Notes: generated by a model from the sequence alone, not told the origin. Positions 1 to 7,782 are shown, numbered from the stretch's first letter. The stretch: 7,916 bases of DNA from Elusimicrobiota bacterium (GCA_012511615.1 JAAZFS010000183.1:1-7916), one strand, 5' to 3'. Numbers and translations: made by a program.

Positions 1-757
1 GGCGTTTTGAAGAAGTGGGAAATTTCTCTTCTTCGCTATTCTTAACTATTATCAAGGCCCCAGAAATCTGGTCTCTTAATCTTAGGGGTGCGCAGAGTGC
101 AGTCAGAAGTTCGCCCGGCATACCCTCTTCAATCGTATCTTCACTTATCAAGGGCATGACATCCTCAGTATTAAGCCATTCTGGAACCTGTCTTACAACT
201 TCTTCTTTTACTATCATCTCTGCTAGGGGGGACAACTTCCAGGAAGATTTAACCTCATAGACCCCAGTATCTGGATCCCTTAGTATTATCATACCTCCGT
301 CAGCCTTGGTTGATTTTACGCAGGAGGCAAGAATTAGAGTCAGAAGTTCAGGTAGACCTATACCCTCCGTCATTCTCTTAGATACCCTATGAAGCTCAGT
401 CTGAACCTGGCGTTCCACCAGAAGATTTCCCAGCATTCTTCTTGTAATTCCCCCCATCAGTTCTATCCCAAGATTTTCCGATAGAACATTAAGCTCTTCT
501 TCAAGATCAGGATCACTTGTGAAATTCAATACTGCATCAGGATGTTTTTCTGGAGAGATATAGTTTTTCCAGTTATCTGAAACTTCTATCCCCAATCTTT
601 CGGCAAGCCGAATACCAGCTGAATTGGAGTTTTGATCCACCACAGCCAGTATTTTTACACCTGGGTCCTCATTGAGTATTTCTATGGTAGCCAGACCTCG
701 GCGTCCGCCACCTATAATAAGCACTCTATATTTTCTTTTATCTCCGCTCGTACGCAT
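1..757 (-). CDS. Rossmann-GAF signalling protein, N-terminal part (C-terminus outside window)
   Basis: This reading frame is open for 252 codons from ATG 757 to the window edge, so the C-terminal part is missing. Seen: residues 12-115 look like a Rossmann fold, with VLIIGGGRRG (12-21) as the glycine-rich loop and an acidic residue closing strand 2 (AVVD, D41), as in NAD(P)-binding domains. A second motif, AGIRLAERLGI, covers 47-57. Residues about 120-245 resemble a GAF domain: a helix with ELLTLIL, then GGMIILRDPDTG, and a late LCAPLRLRDQISGALIIV strand pair. No membrane segment is visible, so it is probably cytoplasmic. From memory of the families, Rossmann modules of this kind occur at the front of some sensor histidine kinases, so a kinase or other output domain probably follows; this is inference. 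It starts 11 bases after ribF with no clear Shine-Dalgarno or promoter of its own and is probably the last or a late gene of the operon. GTG 724 is a less likely start because it would remove the residues before the first strand. Confidence 0.8.
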   Translation of the reverse strand, partial: MRTSGDKRKYRVLIIGGGRRGLATIEILNEDPGVKILAVVDQNSNSAGIRLAERLGIEVSDNWKNYISPEKHPDAVLNFTSDPDLEEELNVLSENLGIELMGGITRRMLGNLLVERQVQTELHRVSKRMTEGIGLPELLTLILASCVKSTKADGGMIILRDPDTGVYEVKSSWKLSPLAEMIVKEEVVRQVPEWLNTEDVMPLISEDTIEEGMPGELLTALCAPLRLRDQISGALIIVKNSEEEKFPTSSKR

Positions 758-768
758 AAGTTTTAAGT

Positions 769-1680
769 TTACAACTCTCTATGATTGATGTCAACTTTAA
801 TTTTCTCTATATCCAAAGCAATTTTTTCAACAAGTTGGTTTTTTGAGCCAAAACTGAGTGGTTTTCTTATAGTCTTCAGGAGCCTTACTCCTATGGGTTT
901 CATGGCCTCAGGCCGCTTGGCTCCCAGTAGATGTATCTCCACAGTCCGACGCCTCTTCTTTAGTCCAACCACATTAATATCACCTATATAGCAGGCCCCA
1001 TATACTCCACTTTTCTTTAGGGATGAATCCAGGATAACCTCAGCTGTAAAAACCCCTAAAGGAAGAAGCTTATTCTCTAACACTGAGAAATTAATCGTAG
1101 GATAACCAAGCTTTTTTCCATCTCCTTCACCTCTCACCTGATTGCCAAGAAAAAAATAATCTCTTCCAAGAAGCTTTGCAACCTCCGAGAGATTTCCAGC
1201 AATAAGTTCTTCACGAATTAGAGTAGAAGATATTTTTTTTCCATCGGATTTCTTTAAGTCAATTATTTTCACCCTATCGGGCAATGAAGATTTTAAAGTA
1301 GCAACATCACCCTCTCGGTCTTTTCCATAGCGGAAATCTCTCCCCACAGTAACACTGACTGCCTTAAGGTTATGAGCCAAATAACTGTCAGTAAAATAAG
1401 ATTTGCTCCAGTTCATCCACTCGTCATTTCCCTTAAGTATCAGAACCTTTTTAAAACCAGTTTCACGGAAAAGTTCCAGTTTCTCTTCTGTAGTTGTCAG
1501 TAGATCATTCTTCGAAAACTCAAATGTAACTACCGCAGGGCTTGCTCCTAAGTCCGCCGCCTTTTTCAGCACATCATCGGCAATTAGTCTGTGGCCCAAA
1601 TGAAACCCATCAAAATTACCTATACAGATTGAGAGCGGCTTTGGAGATATGTAGCTTTCGGCATTTCTTATAACTTTCAC
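769..1680 (-). CDS. ribF: Bifunctional riboflavin kinase / FAD synthetase (RibF)
   Basis: RibF phosphorylates riboflavin to FMN and adenylylates FMN to FAD in the cytoplasm. Seen, N-terminal FMN adenylyltransferase module: GNFDGFHLGH (21-30, the nucleotidyltransferase HxGH site), VGRDFRYGKDREGD (112-125) and ISSTLIRE (150-157). C-terminal flavokinase module: GEGDGKKLGYPTINF (184-198, the metal and nucleotide-binding PTxN), PLGVF (207-211) and VEIHLL (247-252) carrying the expected catalytic glutamate, E248. The length of 303 aa is normal to slightly short. Oddities: the usual PHP stretch after TF is replaced by EFSKN, and both the PTF after the NIG strand and the later DLYG of the kinase domain are not recognisable. 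The start is GTG 1680, overlapping the truB stop by 4 bases (GTGA). A strong AAGGAGGG lies at 1691-1698 on the minus strand, with about 11 bases from its GGAGG to the GTG. Coupled translation with truB is likely. Confidence 0.93.
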   Translation of the reverse strand: MKVIRNAESYISPKPLSICIGNFDGFHLGHRLIADDVLKKAADLGASPAVVTFEFSKNDLLTTTEEKLELFRETGFKKVLILKGNDEWMNWSKSYFTDSYLAHNLKAVSVTVGRDFRYGKDREGDVATLKSSLPDRVKIIDLKKSDGKKISSTLIREELIAGNLSEVAKLLGRDYFFLGNQVRGEGDGKKLGYPTINFSVLENKLLPLGVFTAEVILDSSLKKSGVYGACYIGDINVVGLKKRRRTVEIHLLGAKRPEAMKPIGVRLLKTIRKPLSFGSKNQLVEKIALDIEKIKVDINHREL

Positions 1681-2540
1681 AGATTAAAAACCCTCCTTGC
1701 CCTAAAATTGTCATTTTCTTTTTCTACCAGAGCAATCAGCTCCCCTCCCTCCGAATAGGCAGGAAACACCCCTGTAGAAATATTTCCATTTTTTTCAAGA
1801 ATATCATTTTCACTAAAACCTATACCGTGTTTTAATCTGGAAGCTGCGGAAGAATTGAGAGTTATATTTGGAAAACTTTTCAGGGCTTCTCCAAGCGGAG
1901 TATATCCTTTTTTATAATCTTCTGGAATTACGGAATTTTTTAAATAGAAACTTCCTACCGAAATCCTTGAAAGTTCCTTTAAGTAGGCTCCGGTAGAGAG
2001 ATTTCCCCCTATATCCCTGGCTAAGGCTCGAATGTAGGTACCTGATGAGCATCGGACTCTGATTTCTAGTAAGGGATAGTCTATTTTCTCTATCTCTATC
2101 TCATATATTTCAGATTCCTGGATACGCTGAGGAGGCGTCCCCCCTTCTCTTTTTATTTCATAGAATTTTTTTCCATCAATTTTTTTGGCGCTATAGTCAG
2201 GGACCAAATGCCTGTAATCTCCCTTAAAAGATTTAACTACCTGGCTTATTTTGCTTTCTGTAGGTTGGAGAGCATTGGTGGGTTCAATCCTACCGGTAGA
2301 ATCAAGTGTATCGGATAGGGCTCCAAGACAAATAAGTGCCCGGTATTCTTTATCAAGACCTATAAAAAGACGAGAGGCTTTTCGGGCTTCACCTGAAAGA
2401 ACAATCATTACTCCCGAAGCGAAAGGATCCAGTGTTCCTGCATGTCCGGATTTTCTTATCCCTGAAATCTTTCTGACCTGCTCAAGTAAATCGTGGGAGG
2501 TAAGCCCAGCAGGCTTACAGATATTGAGAATTCCGTCCAT
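1677..2540 (-). CDS. truB: tRNA pseudouridine(55) synthase TruB
   Basis: TruB converts U55 in the T-loop of elongator tRNAs to pseudouridine and also acts as a tRNA folding helper. Seen, with numbering from ATG 2540 (287 aa, a usual length): MDGILNICKPAGLTSHD opens the catalytic fold, GHAGTLDPFASGV (32-44) holds the catalytic aspartate D38, and a DSTG turn follows at about 80-83. The YSAKKIDGKKFYE stretch starting at Y116 carries the substrate-stacking tyrosine, and CSSGTYIRALARDIG (164-178) includes the conserved R171. From about residue 225 there is a small, divergent C-terminal domain of the PUA-like type. In the tyrosine motif the usual PPxYSA appears as PDYSA. An in-frame TTG at 2543 directly precedes the ATG. 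I chose the ATG because family members typically start with M-x-G-x-L. No good Shine-Dalgarno is visible, so translation probably depends on coupling to nrnA, whose stop is 9 bases upstream. Confidence 0.96.
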   Translation of the reverse strand: MDGILNICKPAGLTSHDLLEQVRKISGIRKSGHAGTLDPFASGVMIVLSGEARKASRLFIGLDKEYRALICLGALSDTLDSTGRIEPTNALQPTESKISQVVKSFKGDYRHLVPDYSAKKIDGKKFYEIKREGGTPPQRIQESEIYEIEIEKIDYPLLEIRVRCSSGTYIRALARDIGGNLSTGAYLKELSRISVGSFYLKNSVIPEDYKKGYTPLGEALKSFPNITLNSSAASRLKHGIGFSENDILEKNGNISTGVFPAYSEGGELIALVEKENDNFRARRVFNL

Positions 2541-2549
2541 CAAGAAATA

Positions 2550-3545
2550 TTAGGCGAGTTCGTCTAGCTTCCTTTCCAGAAGCGGGATTATCTCATTGAC
2601 GGCGTCATCAAGACTTCCCTTGAAAGTACATCCGGAGGCATTATGATGCCCCCCTCCACCATAAATTTCTGAAATACTACCTACATCAAGGAGGCCTTTT
2701 GAACGAAAAGAGACCTTTACACCTTCAAGGCCTTTAATTTTTCTAAAAAGCACCCCAGCATCAGCACCGCGAATATTCCGTGCATAATTTACTAAGCCTT
2801 CGGTATTTTCATCCAGTCCGCCGGACTCTTCCATCATCTCTGGAGTTAAAACCATGTAACCCACCCGGCCAGATGAAGAAAGCTTTAGGCTATCAAGTGC
2901 TTTAGCGGTTAGCTTAAGTTTGTCATAACTTTCGCTCCCGTAGATTTTTGTGGCAACATCTACAGGTGAGACATACTCTAAGAGCTCGGCTGCCAGAAGG
3001 TGAGACTGGGGGTTGGTGTTTTGTTCCTGAAAACGATTTGTATCAGTAAGTAGTCCAACATATATGCTGAGGGCAAAATCCTTATCAATCTCTGTACCTG
3101 CCACCTTGGCCACATTCATAATGAGTTCTGCAACCGATGAAACCTCGGGCCTAACATAATTAATACTACCAAACATCTGGTTGTTTTGGTGGTGATCTAT
3201 ACAGATGAGTTTTTTGGAAAGTGAAGGAAGATTTCCAGCTCCCTCCAACCTATCTAAATTTGAACAGTCTATAACAAAACAAATATCTCTTTCCTCAGTC
3301 TGTTTGGAATATTCTATTTTATGGAAGTTTTTTAAAAAGTTATAGTTTTCAGAGGGCTTAGTTGGAGAGACTGGCCTAACATCTAATCCCATATCGCTTA
3401 ATATTTTGTAGAGTGCCACACCGCCGCCCAAGGCATCTCCATCAGGTCGCGCATGCCAGCTGATATACGCAGTAGAGGACTCTTTTATGGCCCCAATTAT
3501 TTCATTTATCGTTTCAAGGTCATTCTTGGCTATCTTGTTTTGCAT
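2550..3545 (-). CDS. nrnA: DHH-family phosphoesterase, NrnA-type oligoribonuclease / pAp phosphatase
   Basis: This is a DHH/DHHA1 protein of the NrnA group. These enzymes degrade 2-5-nucleotide RNA fragments and dephosphorylate 3',5'-pAp, using Mn ions in the cytoplasm. Seen, with numbering from ATG 3545 (331 aa, typical length): HARPDGDALG (31-40), VIDC with D93, IDHH with the DHH triad at 117-119, and TDTNRF with D168 make up the metal-binding set. The C-terminal DHHA1 domain carries YGGGGHHNASG (295-305), the substrate-binding GGGH signature. All metal ligands expected for activity appear present. It sits between rbfA and truB, an arrangement known from several bacterial groups, where it links RNA turnover to the translation operon. 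A longer start at ATG 3563 is open, but the GAGGG 9 bases before 3545 supports the shorter form. The gene overlaps the 3' end of rbfA by 26 bases. Whether it prefers RNA, pAp or cyclic-dinucleotide products cannot be told from sequence. Confidence 0.92.
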   Translation of the reverse strand: MQNKIAKNDLETINEIIGAIKESSTAYISWHARPDGDALGGGVALYKILSDMGLDVRPVSPTKPSENYNFLKNFHKIEYSKQTEERDICFVIDCSNLDRLEGAGNLPSLSKKLICIDHHQNNQMFGSINYVRPEVSSVAELIMNVAKVAGTEIDKDFALSIYVGLLTDTNRFQEQNTNPQSHLLAAELLEYVSPVDVATKIYGSESYDKLKLTAKALDSLKLSSSGRVGYMVLTPEMMEESGGLDENTEGLVNYARNIRGADAGVLFRKIKGLEGVKVSFRSKGLLDVGSISEIYGGGGHHNASGCTFKGSLDDAVNEIIPLLERKLDELA

Positions 3546-3906
3546 CTTTTTGAGCCCTCTCATCTTTAATTTTTTCTAATATCATATCTATTTTGTGTGC
3601 CTGAGCAGGTAGTTCATCATAGTAGAGCCTTACTTCTGGAACATACTTCAGTACAACCCTTGATGCCAGGCGTCTTCTAAGAAATTTTTCTAGGTTTTTT
3701 ATTATGTTTACCTGTTTTGAAAACTCCTTAGTTCCCCCCCTCACTGTAAAGTAAACTTTTGCTATTCTTAAATCGTTTGATAGGTCGATTCCGGTAAGTG
3801 TGACGACTCCCATTGAAGGATCAGAAACCTCTTCGATTATTATATCTCCGAGCGCCTTTATGAGTACGCTTGATACTTTCTCTGACCGAATACTCTTTTT
3901 TCTCAA
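3520..3906 (-). CDS. rbfA: 30S ribosome-binding factor A (RbfA)
   Basis: RbfA is a small KH-type RNA-binding protein that binds the 30S subunit near helix 1 of 16S rRNA and helps late maturation, including in the cold. Seen: 128 aa, normal for the family. The opening helix is RSEKVSSVLIKALGDIIIEEVSDP (7-30), followed by the strand pair MGVVTLTGIDLSNDLRIAKVYFTV (32-55). The LRRRLASRVVLKYVPEVRLYYDE stretch (76-98) is the characteristic RbfA signature. The C-terminal tail after about 115 is charged and probably flexible. The start codon is TTG at 3906, supported by AAAGGG 7 bases upstream; the only internal ATG early on (residue 32) would delete the first KH elements. It follows infB after a 52-base gap, the largest inside this operon, and its 3' end overlaps nrnA. 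Confidence 0.94.
   Translation of the reverse strand: MRKKSIRSEKVSSVLIKALGDIIIEEVSDPSMGVVTLTGIDLSNDLRIAKVYFTVRGGTKEFSKQVNIIKNLEKFLRRRLASRVVLKYVPEVRLYYDELPAQAHKIDMILEKIKDERAQKDAKQDSQE
3555..3559 (-). promoter_or_regulatory. Ribosome binding site deciding the nrnA start
   Basis: GAGGG on the minus strand lies 9 bases before ATG 3545, inside the end of rbfA. The alternative ATG 3563 has only A/T-rich sequence upstream, so 3545 is preferred. Confidence 0.6.
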
Positions 3907-3913
3907 TGCTTGT

Positions 3914-3919
3914 CCCTTT
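3914..3919 (-). promoter_or_regulatory. Ribosome binding site supporting the TTG start of rbfA
   Basis: AAAGGG on the minus strand sits 7 bases before TTG 3906. There is no competing ATG or GTG at a suitable distance, so this site decides the non-ATG start. Confidence 0.65.
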
Positions 3920-3958
3920 ATGCAGTCTTCTTAGCGAAAATAGGTCCCTATACTATCT

Positions 3959-6046
3959 TTAGCGGACCTCATTCAAGCTTCTCTGCCTTTGCTGGATTTC
4001 ATAACTTTCTATAATATCCCCTTCATGGACATCATTGAAGCGTTCTACATTTATTCCACACTCAAAACCTGCAGCAACTTCAGAGACATCATCCTTAAAC
4101 CTCTTAAGGTCAGCAAGGCGACCCTCAAAAACGATTCTGGAGTCTCTTATGACTCTAGCCAGAGCATTTCGGCGAATAACTCCACTGATAACACCTGAGC
4201 CTGCAATAGTTCCGATTCCACTGATGGTATAAACTTTCTTAACTTCTGCCCGTCCGAGCGATACTTCTTTCTCTTCTGGATCCAGCATACCTTCAAGAGC
4301 CTTACGAATATCATCTATAATTTCGTAAATAATCCGATAGGTGCGTACCTGTATTCCTTCTCTTTCAGCCTCTTTCTTCATAGAGCCAGGAATACTTATA
4401 TTAAAACATATAATTATGGCATCTGAAGCCGAAGCAAGCATAATATCCTTCTTGGTGACTGCTCCTACGCCACTATGAATAACTGAGATGGATATTTCCT
4501 CAGTTTTCATTTTTGTTAAAGAATCCTTTATTGCCTCAAGAGAACCAGCAACATCGGATTTAAGAATTATCCGAAGTTCCTTCTGCTCTTCACCAAGAAG
4601 CTGACGCCTCAAGTCTTCTAGCGTCATTTTTCCTCCGACATCGGCGCCCTGCTCTTTAATCATTTCAAGACGCATGTCTGAAATACGCCTGGCCTCTGCC
4701 CGGTCAGCTAAAACCGTAAAAACATCTCCAGCATCAGGCATAGCATCGAAGCCCATTATCCTGACAGGTGTCGAGGGAAGAGCTTTTTTGAGCTTTTTTC
4801 CCGTATGATCACTCATTGCTCTGATTCTGCCCGGCGCTGTTCCGCAGATAAATGAATCCCCTACTTTCAGTGTTCCTTCCGTAGCAATGACTGTTGCAGT
4901 GGCCCCTATTCTCCTATCAAGCTCGGATTCTACGACGACGCCTCTTGCGGGACCATCTACTGGAGCCTCTAACTCCATCATCTCAGCCTGAAGAATAACC
5001 ATATCCAGGAGTTCGTCCACATTTATATTCTCTTTTGCCGAGATTTCAACGCTCAAGACCTCGCCACCCCAGTCTTCCGTAAGAATATTGTGCTGTGAAA
5101 GCTGATGTTTAACATTCTGTGAATTAAAAGTGGGAAGGTCCAACTTATTTATGGCTACAATTATTGGGACTCCTGCGGCATGGGCGTGGTTTATGGCTTC
5201 CACTGTCTGAGGCATAACCCCATCTTCACCAGAGACCATCAGAATAACCATATCGGTAATCTGGGCTCCTCTGGCCCTCATTGCCGTAAAGGCCTCATGA
5301 CCAGGGGTATCAATAAATACAATATCGCCCTTGTCTTTTATAGTGACTTTGTAAGCACCTATATGCTGGGTTATCCCTCCGCGTTCACCAGCAATAACAT
5401 TGGTATTTTGGATAGTGTCCAGAAGTTGGGTTTTTCCATGGTCAACATGACCCATGACGGTCACCACCGGAGCCCGAGGCTTAAAGTCTTTTCGGACTTC
5501 ATCGTCGGCTTCATTAAATATATCTTCAAGCTGTGCATCATACCCCAACGACTCTAGGACTAACTTTGCATTCTCAATATCTGGTCTCTGATGTTCAGAC
5601 ACAATTATGTCAAATTCTTTAAAAGCAGCGAGAAGCTCTTCAAAGGATGTATCAATAGAAGAGGCTATGTCGGCAACTGTCATCGTGGAATTTATATTTA
5701 TTTTCTTTAAAGAAGACGGTTTTGGTGTTTCTTTTACAGGTTTTGCAGCAGGCTCTTTTTTAGCTACTGGGCTGGGAATTTCTTCCTTTTTTTCCGGCAC
5801 AGGTTTAACTGGCTTTTTCTCACTTTTCGGCTTGGTTTTTATATCTTCTTTCTTAGGTTCTTCAGCTGGCGCGGGCGGTGTTTTTTGTTCTTTAAAACTT
5901 TCTTTAATAAGCTCCGCCTCCTCCTGACTGACAGTAGAGGAATGCGATTTTGCCGGTATTCCTAATTCATTGGCTTCTTCGATAATCTCGCTATTTTCCA
6001 GATTAAGCTCCCGAGCCAATTCATATATTCTTATTCTCTTCCCCAT
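3959..6046 (-). CDS. infB: Translation initiation factor IF-2
   Basis: IF-2 is the GTPase that recruits fMet-tRNA to the 30S subunit and drives joining of the 50S subunit. Seen, with numbering from ATG 6046 (695 aa): an IF2_N module at about 4-52 (IRIYELARELNLENSEI), then a Lys/Glu/Pro/Ala-rich low-complexity linker at about 53-115. A second IF2_N-like module follows at 118-170 (TVADIASSIDTSFEELL). The G domain has G1 GHVDHGKT (199-206), G2 GGITQHIG (223-230), G3 DTPGH (246-250), G4 NKLD (300-303) and G5 SAK (336-338). The beta-barrel domain II starts near 364. The C-terminal domain carries GFECGI (660-665), which matches the fMet-binding GYECGI. The protein is short compared with enterobacterial IF-2 but close to the B. 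subtilis size. Residue 207 after GKT is Gln, where Ser or Thr is usual. ylxR and ylxQ, often placed before infB, are absent. An in-frame GTG at 6049 is a possible 1-codon-longer start. Confidence 0.98.
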   Translation of the reverse strand: MGKRIRIYELARELNLENSEIIEEANELGIPAKSHSSTVSQEEAELIKESFKEQKTPPAPAEEPKKEDIKTKPKSEKKPVKPVPEKKEEIPSPVAKKEPAAKPVKETPKPSSLKKININSTMTVADIASSIDTSFEELLAAFKEFDIIVSEHQRPDIENAKLVLESLGYDAQLEDIFNEADDEVRKDFKPRAPVVTVMGHVDHGKTQLLDTIQNTNVIAGERGGITQHIGAYKVTIKDKGDIVFIDTPGHEAFTAMRARGAQITDMVILMVSGEDGVMPQTVEAINHAHAAGVPIIVAINKLDLPTFNSQNVKHQLSQHNILTEDWGGEVLSVEISAKENINVDELLDMVILQAEMMELEAPVDGPARGVVVESELDRRIGATATVIATEGTLKVGDSFICGTAPGRIRAMSDHTGKKLKKALPSTPVRIMGFDAMPDAGDVFTVLADRAEARRISDMRLEMIKEQGADVGGKMTLEDLRRQLLGEEQKELRIILKSDVAGSLEAIKDSLTKMKTEEISISVIHSGVGAVTKKDIMLASASDAIIICFNISIPGSMKKEAEREGIQVRTYRIIYEIIDDIRKALEGMLDPEEKEVSLGRAEVKKVYTISGIGTIAGSGVISGVIRRNALARVIRDSRIVFEGRLADLKRFKDDVSEVAAGFECGINVERFNDVHEGDIIESYEIQQRQRSLNEVR

Positions 6047-6053
6047 CACTATT

Positions 6054-6060
6054 CCTCTTT
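6054..6060 (-). promoter_or_regulatory. Ribosome binding site deciding the infB start
   Basis: AAAGAGG on the minus strand begins within the nusA stop codon. Its GAGG is 7 bases from ATG 6046 but only 4 from GTG 6049, favouring the ATG. The placement also suggests coupling to nusA translation. Confidence 0.65.
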
Positions 6061-7315
6061 ATTCCTCACCTTCTACTGCTTCTTTTGCTGCAGCGATTAT
6101 CTTTTCAGCAGTCTTTTCTCCGATACCCTCCACCACGGCAAGAGCCGCAGGATCGGAAGAAGCTAGCTTTGAAATACTATCAAATCCGCTCTCCGTCAAC
6201 AGCCGGGCCGTTACCTCGCCCACTCCAGGCAGATTCAATATATCCGTATAATTTTTTTCAAAATTTTCTTTCTCAAGAAGCTTCATCTGAGATTCAGACT
6301 GTATATCGATATGCCATTTAGTAATTCTAGCAGCAAGACGGACATTTTGACCGTTCTTTCCTATGGCCAGAGAAAGCATATCTTCAGCAACAACAATACG
6401 GGCCTCTTTATTCAATTCATCTACTATAACAACTTCCTTAACCGTTGCCGGACTAAGAGAGTTTGAAAGATACTCTTTCACATTATCAGAGTACTTAATT
6501 AGATCCATCCTCTCTCCGCTAAGTTCATTTATTACCGATTGCACCCTGACACCATTAATCCCTACACAAGCCCCTATGGGATCTACACGGCTGTTTGTAC
6601 TTCTTACAGCAACCTTACAACGGACACCGGGATCTCTGACAATTTTAACGATTTCCACCACTCCTTCAGCAATCTCGGGAACCTCAAGTCTGAGAAGACC
6701 AGAGACAAGCCCTGGGTGGGTTCTTGAAACTAATATCCTTGGGCCTCTTGCTCCAGGCAAAACCTCTACAATATAGACCTTCAGAGTCTGCCCCCTGAAT
6801 AATTTCTCATTTCTCATCTGCTCGCGTTCAGGCATTATAGCTTCAGCACGACCGATTTCCAGGATACAGGCTCCGTTAGCAAAACGATAAACGGTCCCGG
6901 TTACAATCTTTCCCTGCTTCTTTTCGAATTCTTGAAAGATGTTTTCCCGCTCGTTCTCTCTCATTTTTTGAACTATTATCTGCCGGGCTGTCTGAGCAGC
7001 TATCCGGCCAAATCGGTCCGCATCAATCTCAACTTTAACGGTATCCCCCACAACCACTGCAGGATCAATCTGCAGAGCCTCAGTCTTTTCTATTTCCCGG
7101 GCATCATCAGAAACGGTAGTTACTACTTCCTTGTCTACAAAAACTCTAATTTTTCCAGACTCGGCATCAATTTTGGCCCTGTAATTAAGCCCTCTGTCCG
7201 AATCATGTTTTCTGAAAGCAGAAGTCAGGGCACCCTCTACCATTTCAAGAAGCTCCCCACTAGGAATCCCCTTTTCTGTCTCTATCTGTTCTAATACAGG
7301 TCTTAAATCATCCAT
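6059..7315 (-). CDS. nusA: Transcription termination/antitermination factor NusA
   Basis: NusA binds RNA polymerase and nascent RNA, promoting pausing and hairpin-dependent termination and taking part in rRNA antitermination. Seen (418 aa): the polymerase-binding N-terminal domain at about 1-125 (LEQIETEKGIPSGELLEMVE), an S1 domain at about 134-198, then SRTHPGLVSGLLRLEVPEI leading into KH1 with DPIGACVGINGVRVQSV (245-261). KH2 contains AIGKNGQNVRLA (317-328) with the GxxG loop. The C-terminal extension has a helix-hairpin-helix pair, LPGVGEVTARLL (362-373) and VEGIGEKTAEKI (395-406). It is longer than the B. subtilis form, which lacks this extension, and shorter than E. coli NusA, which has two acidic repeats. 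The ATG shares one base with the rimP stop (TAATG). AGAGG at 7326-7330 lies 10 bases upstream inside rimP, so translational coupling is likely. Confidence 0.98.
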   Translation of the reverse strand: MDDLRPVLEQIETEKGIPSGELLEMVEGALTSAFRKHDSDRGLNYRAKIDAESGKIRVFVDKEVVTTVSDDAREIEKTEALQIDPAVVVGDTVKVEIDADRFGRIAAQTARQIIVQKMRENERENIFQEFEKKQGKIVTGTVYRFANGACILEIGRAEAIMPEREQMRNEKLFRGQTLKVYIVEVLPGARGPRILVSRTHPGLVSGLLRLEVPEIAEGVVEIVKIVRDPGVRCKVAVRSTNSRVDPIGACVGINGVRVQSVINELSGERMDLIKYSDNVKEYLSNSLSPATVKEVVIVDELNKEARIVVAEDMLSLAIGKNGQNVRLAARITKWHIDIQSESQMKLLEKENFEKNYTDILNLPGVGEVTARLLTESGFDSISKLASSDPAALAVVEGIGEKTAEKIIAAAKEAVEGEE

Positions 7316-7782
7316 TATATCTTAACCTCTAAATTTGCACTTGCTATATTATCAAACTCAATCTCTGTTAGACCGACGTTAGGAATATCTAACTTAACTA
7401 TTCCTTCCGGACTTATTCCTTCAAGCAGGCCGGAAAAATTTCTTTTACCCGATACAGGAGCATAGAGTTTTATCCTAACGTCTCTCCCACTGAAACGAGC
7501 AAAATCCTCTTTCTTCTTTAATGGCCTCTCTAGGCCAGGAGAAGAAACTTCCAATCTATAATTACTTAGAGGAACTTCTTCCGATAGCTTCTCCAGTTCA
7601 AACTCATAGAGATTGGATATTTTCTCACAATCCGAAAGAGTAATTCCCCCTTCCTTGTCAGCAAATATCTGGATGTACCAGTTTCTTCCTCTTTTACCAA
7701 AATTCAAATCAACAAATTCATATCCTGCGTCGGATATAATTTTTTCTGCAATTTTCCGTAATTTTTCTGTTTTACTACTCAT
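7315..7782 (-). CDS. rimP: Ribosome maturation factor RimP
   Basis: RimP binds the free 30S subunit and assists early assembly of the central pseudoknot and head. Seen (155 aa, normal length): an N-terminal alpha/beta domain with YEFVDLNFGKRG (21-32) and the family signature GGITLSDCEKIS (45-56). The highly conserved YRLEVSSPGLERPL (75-88) joins it to a C-terminal SH3-like barrel from about 92, with GRDVRIKLYAPV and FDNIASANLEVKI. It is the first gene of the operon in this window and is directly followed by nusA with a 1-base overlap, the classic rimP-nusA pairing. The start ATG 7782 is preceded only by A/T-rich sequence without a clear Shine-Dalgarno; no better start was found because the signature helices begin within 10 residues of it. 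Confidence 0.96.
   Translation of the reverse strand: MSSKTEKLRKIAEKIISDAGYEFVDLNFGKRGRNWYIQIFADKEGGITLSDCEKISNLYEFELEKLSEEVPLSNYRLEVSSPGLERPLKKKEDFARFSGRDVRIKLYAPVSGKRNFSGLLEGISPEGIVKLDIPNVGLTEIEFDNIASANLEVKI

Noticed and set aside
15..260. Plus-strand open frame of 81 codons
   Set aside because: It lies antisense to the Rossmann-GAF gene, has no recognisable domain and is serine-rich low-quality sequence; the minus frame is clearly coding.
5180..5557. Plus-strand open frame of 125 codons within infB
   Set aside because: It is antisense to the conserved IF-2 G domain and only reflects codon composition there; the same applies to the other plus-strand frames in this window.
6050..6058. ylxR/ylxQ (L7Ae-like) genes between nusA and infB
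   Set aside because: Only 9-12 bases separate the two genes, so neither is present here.
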